A stretch of DNA of 46,378 nucleotides. It comes from Planctomycetales bacterium. Its GTDB lineage: Bacteria > Planctomycetota > JAKEIC01. Below, in pieces: positions 40,824-46,378 of this stretch. Within the stretch, counting starts at the first letter, position 1, and every line of letters begins with the position of its first letter. The DNA lies in the NCBI GenBank assembly GCA_022614695.1, contig JAKEIC010000215.1:1-46378 (forward strand), in the 5' to 3' direction. Below the pieces are notes generated by a model. It had not been told where the DNA came from. It did not search any database and saw nothing but the letters and a program-made list of their open reading frames with translations. The translations under genes and the position numbers were made by a program.

Positions 40824-42842
40824 GTGGCGGAGCGGAGCACCAGGGACCCGGGACCATGTACTCGGGACCCGGGACCCGGGGCCGCTCGCGCTTTCCTCAC
40901 CGACTTCGGCCTCGCTAAGGCCGTCGCGACGGGCTCGACGCTCACGCGCACCGGAGAGGCGCTCGGCACCCCGGCCTACATGTCCCCGGAGCAGGCCCGC
41001 GGCGAAGTCTCCGCTCTCGCACCGGAGACGGACGTCTGGTCCCTCGGCTGCGTCCTCTACGAGGCGCTCGCTTCGCGCCCCCCCTGGCAGGGGGACACGG
41101 GGGCGGCCGTGATCGGCGCCCTCCTCACCCGGGAGCCGCGCCCCCTCCGCGAGCTCCGGCCGGACGTCCCCGCCGACCTCGATCGCGTCGTGCGCGTCTC
41201 GCTCGCGAAGCGCGCGAGGGACCGGTACCGGGACGCCGCGGGCCTCCGGGACGACCTCGACCTCCTGGTCGCCGGCAAGAGGCCGAGGGCGCGCCCGCCC
41301 GGCGGCGCCCGGTGGCGTCTCGCCGGCGCCGCTTCGGCCGCCCTGGTGGTCGTCCTCGCCTCGACCGCGCCGCTCCTCGGGGTGCGAGCGGCGAGGGAGC
41401 CGGCGCCGCAGCCGTCCCCCGGGGTCCCGGCGCCGGACGCGGCCGCCGAGGCTCTCCGCCGGGCGCGAGCCCTGCGGTCGCGCGACCCGCGGGGCGCGGC
41501 GGAGCTGCTCGGCCGCCTCGTCGCGGAGCGGCCCGGGGACCGGGGCGCCCGGCGCGAGTGGGCCGACTGCCTGCGCCAGGCGGCGGACTGGCGGGGCGCG
41601 GAGGCCGCCTATGGCCGGCTTCTCGAGGAGGATCCGGAGGATCGGGACGCGCGGTTCGGTCGCGGGCTTGCCCGATGGTTCGCGCGGGAGTGCGGTGCCG
41701 ATCCGAGGGCCGAGCCCCGTCCGGACCTCGCGGCCGCGACCGGCCTCGCCGGACCGAGGGGCGCCCTGGCCCGGGCCCTCGTCGCGGCTTCTGCCCGGCA
41801 GATCGAGAAGGCGCGGGACGAGATGGCCGCGGCGGGCGAGGAGTGGGAGGCGCACGTCGTCCGGGGTCTCGTGAGCCACCACGGGGGCCAGGCGAGTCCC
41901 GACGACCAGAACCGGGCCGTGCACGACTTCACCCGGGCCCTGGAGAGCGGCCCGCCCCTCGCCTGGATCTACCACGAGAGGGGCCATGCCCGGATGCTCG
42001 CGGGGGACTTGCCCGGGGCGATCACCGACTTCGACGAGGAGATCCAGTTGGCCCCCGAGAGCGCCCAGGGCTGGCGCCACCGGGCGATCGCCCACCGCGA
42101 CCTCGGCGACTTCGCCGGCGCCGTGAAGGACTTCACGCAGGCGCTCCGGGTCCGTCCCGGCGACCCGGCCTTCCTCGCCGACCGCGCCTCCTGCAAGGCC
42201 AGGGCGGGCGACCACTCCGGGGCGATCGAGGACGCCTCGGAAGCGCTCCGTCTGAGGCCCGGCTACTCGCTCGCGCTCTCCACTCGGGGGGAAGCGCGCG
42301 CGCGGCTGGGCGATCCCCGGGGGGGCTTGGAGGACAGCTCCGAGGCCGTGCGCCTCACGCCCGAGGATCCGAGGGCGTACTCCAACCGTGCGAACGTGAG
42401 GCTCGCGCTCGGGGACTCCGCGGGCGCCCTCGACGACTGCGACCAGGCCGTGCGGCTGGGGCCCCGCGACACCGTGCTCCGCTACAACCGCGGGAACATC
42501 CGGTTCCAATCGGGCGATCTCGGCGGGGCGGTGGACGACTACACCGCGGCACTCGGCCTCTCGCCGACCTATGTCGAGGCGCTGACGAACCGGGGCCAGG
42601 CGCGGTGCGGGTTGGGGGATCCCTCGGGCGGGGCCGAGGACGCGCTCGCGGCTCTCGGGGTGCGTCCGGGATTCGCGGACGCCCTCCTCGTGCTCGGCAC
42701 CGCCCGGCGGGATCTGGCGGACTGGGAGGGGGCGGCCGAGGCGTTCCGGCGGTTCCTCGAGGCCGCGCCCAGCCACCCGCGCGCCGGGAAGGCCCGTCAG
42801 AGCCTGGCGAAGTGCCAGGAGATGCTCGCCGGTCGCCGCTGA
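40824..42842 (+). CDS. N-lobe-less Ser/Thr kinase-like protein with TPR array (half kinase 3)
   Basis: 672 residues from GTG 40824, with DFG at residues 27-29 and nothing resembling a glycine loop, VAIK or HRD before it; the upstream DNA is non-coding. It retains GTPAYMSPEQARGE, DVWSLGCVLYEAL, LAKRARDRYRDAAGLRDDLD, a transmembrane segment (AGAASAALVVVLASTAPLLG, about 150-175) and a C-terminal TPR array. Predicted to be catalytically inactive and a membrane scaffold. Residues 7-21 derive from a 7-bp tandem repeat. It lies 28 kb from the other three kinases yet begins at the same motif. Confidence 0.75.
   Translation: MAERSTRDPGPCTRDPGPGAARAFLTDFGLAKAVATGSTLTRTGEALGTPAYMSPEQARGEVSALAPETDVWSLGCVLYEALASRPPWQGDTGAAVIGALLTREPRPLRELRPDVPADLDRVVRVSLAKRARDRYRDAAGLRDDLDLLVAGKRPRARPPGGARWRLAGAASAALVVVLASTAPLLGVRAAREPAPQPSPGVPAPDAAAEALRRARALRSRDPRGAAELLGRLVAERPGDRGARREWADCLRQAADWRGAEAAYGRLLEEDPEDRDARFGRGLARWFARECGADPRAEPRPDLAAATGLAGPRGALARALVAASARQIEKARDEMAAAGEEWEAHVVRGLVSHHGGQASPDDQNRAVHDFTRALESGPPLAWIYHERGHARMLAGDLPGAITDFDEEIQLAPESAQGWRHRAIAHRDLGDFAGAVKDFTQALRVRPGDPAFLADRASCKARAGDHSGAIEDASEALRLRPGYSLALSTRGEARARLGDPRGGLEDSSEAVRLTPEDPRAYSNRANVRLALGDSAGALDDCDQAVRLGPRDTVLRYNRGNIRFQSGDLGGAVDDYTAALGLSPTYVEALTNRGQARCGLGDPSGGAEDALAALGVRPGFADALLVLGTARRDLADWEGAAEAFRRFLEAAPSHPRAGKARQSLAKCQEMLAGRR
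40844..40885 (+). repeat. degenerate 7-bp tandem repeat, six units
   Basis: Six contiguous heptamers: GGACCCG, GGACCAT, GTACTCG, GGACCCG, GGACCCG, GGGCCGC. The 42 bases equal 14 codons, so the array is frame-neutral. It lies between GTG 40824 and the DFG codons of half kinase 3. Confidence 0.65.
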
Positions 42843-42868
42843 GCCGGGGAGGGGGCCGCGCCGGCGGC

Positions 42869-44395
42869 CTACCGGAGCGCCGCGCCGACCGTCTCGCGGA
42901 CGGCCGCGGCCGCGGCGCGCGCGGCGGCCCGGTGGCGCTCGGCCTCCGCCCGCAGCCGCCCCGCCTCGGCCGGGTCCGTGATCTCCTTCGCGTTGATGAG
43001 GACGTTCCAGCCGGCCGCCTCGCAGGCGGCTTCGGCGAGCGCGGCGGCGCACGCCGCGTCGGAGAGGGCGGAGGGGTTCCCCTTCGCGGCGGCGAGCCTC
43101 GCGAGCTCCGCGACCCGCGCGCAGGAGGCGGCGACCTCGAGGGGCACCGCCGCCGCGCCGCGGAGGGCGGCCTGGACCGCGGCCGACCGCGCCCGCTGCT
43201 GGTCCGGGGTCTCCTTCGGGAGCCGGAACGCGGCCATCACGGCGTCGTAGGCCGCGGCGTCGCGGGCGATGGCGCCCCGGAGGTCGCGGGCGAGCGCGTC
43301 CATCTCGGGGAGGAGCGGCGCGAGGGCGGCCGCTTGCTCGACGAGCTTGTTCTTCCCCTGCGTAAGGCGGACGACCATCGCCGCGAGGGCGGCGGCGAGG
43401 GCCCCCGCGAGCGCGGCGGCCGACCCGCCGCCCGGGGTCGGGTCGGACGAGGCGAGCCGCGACACGAACTCCCCGAGGGGGAGGTCGGCGAGCCCGCGCG
43501 AACGGGCGATCCGCGCCTCGATCACCTGGTCGGGGGCGAAGCGGGCGAGCTTGAGCGCCTCGATGGCCGATCCGGAGAGCGCCTCGGCCGGGACGAGCCC
43601 CACCACCTCGGACTCCTCGACCTCCACCCCGCGCTCGCGGGCGTGGCGGGAGACGGCGTCGAAGGCCTTCCAGATCGAGGTGACCCGGTAGTCGCAGAGG
43701 TTCATCGAGACCTGGGCGAGCTTCCGGTCGGCCAGCTCGAACCCGAGCGCCTTCACCGTCGGCAGCCCCCCTTCCTTCTCGCGCACGAGCTTCGCGATCG
43801 CCTTCGCGACCTTCACGTCGGGGGTCCGCAGGTTCACGTTGTAGGCGATGAGGAAGAACCGCGCGCCGATGGCCGTCGCCCCCGCCGACTCGTGGATCCG
43901 GTTCGGCCCGAAGTCGGGGACCTTGTCGGCGTTCTTCCCGATCTCCTCGCGGAGCCCCTCGAACTCCCCCTTCCGGACGTCGGCGAGGTTCTTGCGGTCA
44001 GGCCGCGTGGCCGCCGACTCGTAGAGGAAGACCGGGATCCCGAGCTTCTCGCCGACGTCCTTCCCGAGCGCGCGGGCGAGCCCGACGCACTCCTCCATCG
44101 AGGAGCCCGGGAGCGGGATGAACGGGACCACGTCGCTCGCTCCCATGCGCGGGTGTTCGCCCTTGTGGTGCCGGAGGTCAATGAGCTTCTGCGCCTCGGC
44201 AATCCCGCGGAAGGCCGCCTCCCGCGCCGCCTCCCCCTCGCCCGCGAACGTGACGACCGCCCGGTTGTGGTTCGGGTCGCTCTCGCGGTCGAGGAGCGCG
44301 ACCCCCGGGACCGAGAGGATCGCCGAGACGATCCTCTCGACGACCTCGGGCCGCCGCCCCTCGGAGAAGTTCGGCACGCACTCGACGAGGCCCAT
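42869..44395 (-). CDS. ftcD: bifunctional glutamate formiminotransferase / formiminotetrahydrofolate cyclodeaminase
   Basis: 508 residues. The N-terminal formiminotransferase starts MGLVECVPNFSEGRRPE and carries HPRMGASDVVPFIPL, with His81 equivalent to the catalytic His82 of the mammalian enzyme. The C-terminal cyclodeaminase begins near residue 335 (LPLGEFVSRLASSDPTPGGG) and continues in an Ala-rich helical bundle. It moves the formimino group of formiminoglutamate, a histidine breakdown product, to tetrahydrofolate and deaminates it to methenyl-THF. Fusion of the two activities is as in animals and some bacteria. No other hut genes are in the window. TATCCT lies 9 bases before ATG 44395, with no Shine-Dalgarno sequence. 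Confidence 0.95.
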   Translation of the reverse strand: MGLVECVPNFSEGRRPEVVERIVSAILSVPGVALLDRESDPNHNRAVVTFAGEGEAAREAAFRGIAEAQKLIDLRHHKGEHPRMGASDVVPFIPLPGSSMEECVGLARALGKDVGEKLGIPVFLYESAATRPDRKNLADVRKGEFEGLREEIGKNADKVPDFGPNRIHESAGATAIGARFFLIAYNVNLRTPDVKVAKAIAKLVREKEGGLPTVKALGFELADRKLAQVSMNLCDYRVTSIWKAFDAVSRHARERGVEVEESEVVGLVPAEALSGSAIEALKLARFAPDQVIEARIARSRGLADLPLGEFVSRLASSDPTPGGGSAAALAGALAAALAAMVVRLTQGKNKLVEQAAALAPLLPEMDALARDLRGAIARDAAAYDAVMAAFRLPKETPDQQRARSAAVQAALRGAAAVPLEVAASCARVAELARLAAAKGNPSALSDAACAAALAEAACEAAGWNVLINAKEITDPAEAGRLRAEAERHRAAARAAAAAVRETVGAALR

Positions 44396-44596
44396 GGGCG
44401 GGACAGGATACCCGGGCGGGGCGCTCGGACCACAGGGATGCCTTGACCCGGAGCCGTCGCTCGGCGAGCCTGGATGCGGTGCCGAGGTGATCGGAGGGCG
44501 AGAACCCGGGTTGGTGGCGTCGGTTCTCCGCGTAGCGGCGAGGACGGTTGTCGAGGATGCATCTGGCACATCGCCAGGTAACATGTCCCCCGAACC
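44396..44596. other. divergent intergenic region at the border of the restriction-modification module
   Basis: 201 bp without a convincing gene. TATCCT precedes the leftward ftcD start. On the plus strand TAACAT lies 12 bases before GTG 44597, a possible -10 element. Composition becomes more mixed towards the right. No attachment site or repeat was recognised. Confidence 0.3.
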
Positions 44597-45852
44597 GTGA
44601 AGTACCTAGACTCCGGCTGGCGTGAACCTGCACAGGCACTCGGCCATTGGCTCGAGGTTGTTCTCCAGGACGGAGACGTGGCGGAGGTCCGCTGGCAGTC
44701 CGGCTTCTACGCGGCAGACGGGCTCGGCTTCCTCGCACCGACGCTGGATCGCATCCGGGAGGAGGGTGGCAGGGTGGTAGCCCTCGTGGGCTCCAATAAC
44801 GGAGACACTCTTCGCGGCGATGTGGCTCGACTTGTCTCGCTCCTTGGCATCCCGCGGCCTGGCGCTCACCTCGGCGTCGTCAGCTTCACCGGCGCCTTCT
44901 TCCACCCAAAGACCTATCACCTGACGCGCCGGGACGGAAGCCAGGCAGCTTATGTCGGCTCCGCGAACCTGACCTCTGCCGGCGTCGGCTCTCTCCACGT
45001 AGAGGCCGGGGTGCTTCTCGACACGCGGCCTCTCTCCACGTAGAGGCCGGGGTGCTTCTCGACACGCGGCAGGGGGACGACCCGGGCGTGTTGGCGTCCG
45101 TGAGGAGTGCCGTCGACGAGTGGTTCAGCGCGGGCGGGCGCGCCGGGTTGACAGTGATCGACGGGTCCGAGGTGATCGAGCGGTTGGTGGCCGAGGGCGT
45201 GCTGGCCGAGGCTGCCCCACCGCGGGCCGTGAACGAGGGGGGAGGCGGGAATGCGGGCGCCAGGCCCCCGCGCCCACGCTTGCAGGCCCTCGTCCGCGTA
45301 CCTGGGTGGGGTGGCGCCCCAGTTTCCCCTCCCGAGAAGCTGAGGAGCGACGAGGACGAGGGGGAGGTGGTCGATGAGGTTCCCGTTGGCTCCACGGCTG
45401 TACCTTGGGTGACGGTCTGGCGCTCAAAGGGCCTATCAGAGCGAGACCTGAATATCCCGACTGGGGAAAACACGAACGCCACGGGCTCGATGGGGCTCAA
45501 GAAGGGCGACTGGGATATTGAAATCGACCACCGGCACTACTTCCGCGAGGAGGTCTTCGCCGACCTGCCTTGGAGCCGGGACGCGCGAAAGACGACACGC
45601 GAAGTGACGACGGCGGTGTTCGAGATCTGGATCGATGGAGGACTTGCCGGCGAGACCGCGTTGACCGTCAGTCACAATACGGACACGTCGAGCACAACGT
45701 ACAGGCAGAAGAACGAGATGACCCACCTTCGCTGGGGTGAGGCGAAGCCCTGGGTAGCACGCAGGGCACTCTTGGGCGCGGTGATGACGCTGGACCGGGA
45801 ACTGAATCCCGACGGAGTCCCGAAGTTCCGCATCCGCATCGACCGACGCTAG
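44597..45852 (+). pseudogene. PLD-family restriction endonuclease-like gene, frameshifted by a 41-bp duplication
   Basis: Two reading frames (44597-45043 and, after the duplication, about 45052-45852) together describe one protein. Removing one copy of the 41-bp repeat gives 1215 bases, exactly a 404-residue ORF. The N-terminal half is a phospholipase D-type nuclease domain: VVALVGSNNGDTLRGDV, SFTGAFFHPKTYHL (His-x-Lys), YVGSANLTSAGV, LHVEAGVLL. The C-terminal half has SKGLSERDLNIPTGENTNAT and a charged body ending FRIRIDRR, as in PLD-type (NgoFVII/BfiI-like) restriction enzymes. The stop of the first frame comes just after the HxK and GSxN motifs, so the fragment has 148 residues. The converging DNA methyltransferase supports a restriction role. 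Slippage could restore the frame. Confidence 0.75.
44989..45070 (+). repeat. perfect 41-bp tandem duplication
   Basis: Bases 44989-45029 and 45030-45070 are identical (each begins CTCTCTCCACG and ends ACACGCGGC). Because 41 is not a multiple of three, the second copy shifts the frame and brings a stop into the nuclease gene. Absence of any divergence between copies points to a recent event, a phase-variation device, or an assembly error. Confidence 0.9.
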
Positions 45853-45861
45853 GAGTGGTGC

Positions 45862-46378
45862 CTACTTGGCGGTCAGGATTGTTGCGGTGGCCGGTGGCCC
45901 GACAGCCTCGACCCCATCATCAGTCTCGACAGTTCGGTCGTCGTCAAGTCCTGCACGCTGGCGGCGATTCCTGAGCCTCCACCATGCCGCCTGAAGCTCC
46001 CGGATGCCGTCTGCGGTCAGCCCGACGCCGGCCAGCAGTGCTCGATCCTGATCATCGAGCACCTCCGCTGGGCTGGCACCGCGCCGACACATCGCGTCGA
46101 GGGCTTCCAGGCGGACCGGCATGTGCTCGGGTAGGGGAAGTAGCAATCTGTTGATCTCAGAGGGGACAAGTTCCAGCACTCCCCCCCCGTAGTGCCGGCC
46201 CTCCAGTTCCGCGGTGAGCGCTGTCAGGGAATTCACAAACGAGTACACTAGGCGGGACGCGCTCACCCCCCGGCTCACGATGCGGTACGCCGTGTCCGTC
46301 GTGTACGCTCCTGCGGTGTTGAGCACGAGCCGGGGGTAGTCGTGGCTGCGTTTCAGCATACCAACCGGCGCCGTAAAC
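45862..46378 (-). CDS. adenine-specific DNA methyltransferase, C-terminal fragment
   Basis: The frame is open to the window edge; 172 C-terminal codons plus stop are visible. HDYPRLVLNTAGAYTTDTAYR and FVNSLTALTAELEGRHYGGG, VLELVPSEINRLLLPLP are characteristic of the C-terminal target-recognition part of N6-adenine DNA methyltransferases (Eco57I/TaqI-like group). The SAM-binding and NPPY motifs lie outside the window. The gene converges on the PLD nuclease gene with 9 bases between the stop codons, the arrangement of a restriction-modification pair. Its codon use is less GC-extreme than the rest of the window. It should protect DNA while the nuclease is off. Confidence 0.7.
   Translation of the reverse strand, partial: FTAPVGMLKRSHDYPRLVLNTAGAYTTDTAYRIVSRGVSASRLVYSFVNSLTALTAELEGRHYGGGVLELVPSEINRLLLPLPEHMPVRLEALDAMCRRGASPAEVLDDQDRALLAGVGLTADGIRELQAAWWRLRNRRQRAGLDDDRTVETDDGVEAVGPPATATILTAK

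Noticed and set aside
1..46378. Prophage, integrative element or insertion sequence
   Set aside because: No integrase, transposase, phage structural gene or terminal inverted repeat was found; the restriction-modification region could be acquired but shows no borders in the window.

Overview
The window reads as a chromosomal segment of a very GC-rich (by eye about 70% G+C), Gram-negative-type bacterium that is probably uncultivated. Several traits would fit Planctomycetota, Acidobacteriota or a similar lineage: Ser/Thr kinases fused to TPR arrays, families of IPT/TIG-repeat lipoproteins, a DUF3299-type lipoprotein, a fused FTCD, and GTG/TTG starts. The phylum cannot be fixed from this sequence alone. 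No rRNA, tRNA, CRISPR array, insertion sequence or prophage was recognised.

Layout. 1-984 (minus): N-terminus of an acyl-CoA dehydrogenase and a family 2 glycosyltransferase. 1079-4552 (plus): two paralogous secreted or anchored proteins with carboxypeptidase-regulatory-like domains, then a small membrane protein. 4519-12114 (minus): a D-cysteine desulfhydrase-like PLP enzyme and three tandem TPR kinases. Only the first-transcribed kinase has a complete kinase domain; the other two begin at the DFG motif. 12241-15287 (plus): two thioredoxin-fold genes, each interrupted by an in-frame UGA exactly at the first cysteine of the CxxC motif and each followed by a bacterial SECIS-like hairpin. These are read here as two selenoproteins with a U-G-P-C site. 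15416-20977 (minus): a small lipoprotein, a Cys-type redoxin lipoprotein, an unknown protein, and a 1346-residue lipoprotein with Ig-like repeats and two M16-like domains that lack the zinc motif. 21077-23354 (plus): a HEAT-repeat protein and endonuclease III. 23548-37502 (plus): five tandem lipoproteins with 9, 4, 7, 6 and 3 IPT/TIG repeats and a C-terminal Asp-box (sialidase-like) region. The first two share a conserved leader of about 130 nt. 37511-40522 (minus): STAS protein, ABC ATPase, FtsX/MacB-type permease and DUF3299-like lipoprotein, with stop/start overlaps. 40824-42842 (plus): a fourth TPR kinase, also beginning at DFG. 42869-44395 (minus): bifunctional FTCD. 44597-46378: a probable restriction-modification module of different base composition. 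Its PLD-type nuclease gene is broken by an exact 41-bp tandem duplication, and its convergent DNA methyltransferase runs off the window.

Most notable signals: (1) the paired UGPC selenoprotein candidates; (2) three N-lobe-less 'half kinases' that all start at the same motif, two of them downstream of a full-length kinase; (3) degenerate 7-bp tandem repeats at the extreme 5' ends of three genes, two of them half kinases; (4) the frameshifting duplication in the nuclease gene; (5) the shared leader of the IPT lipoproteins.
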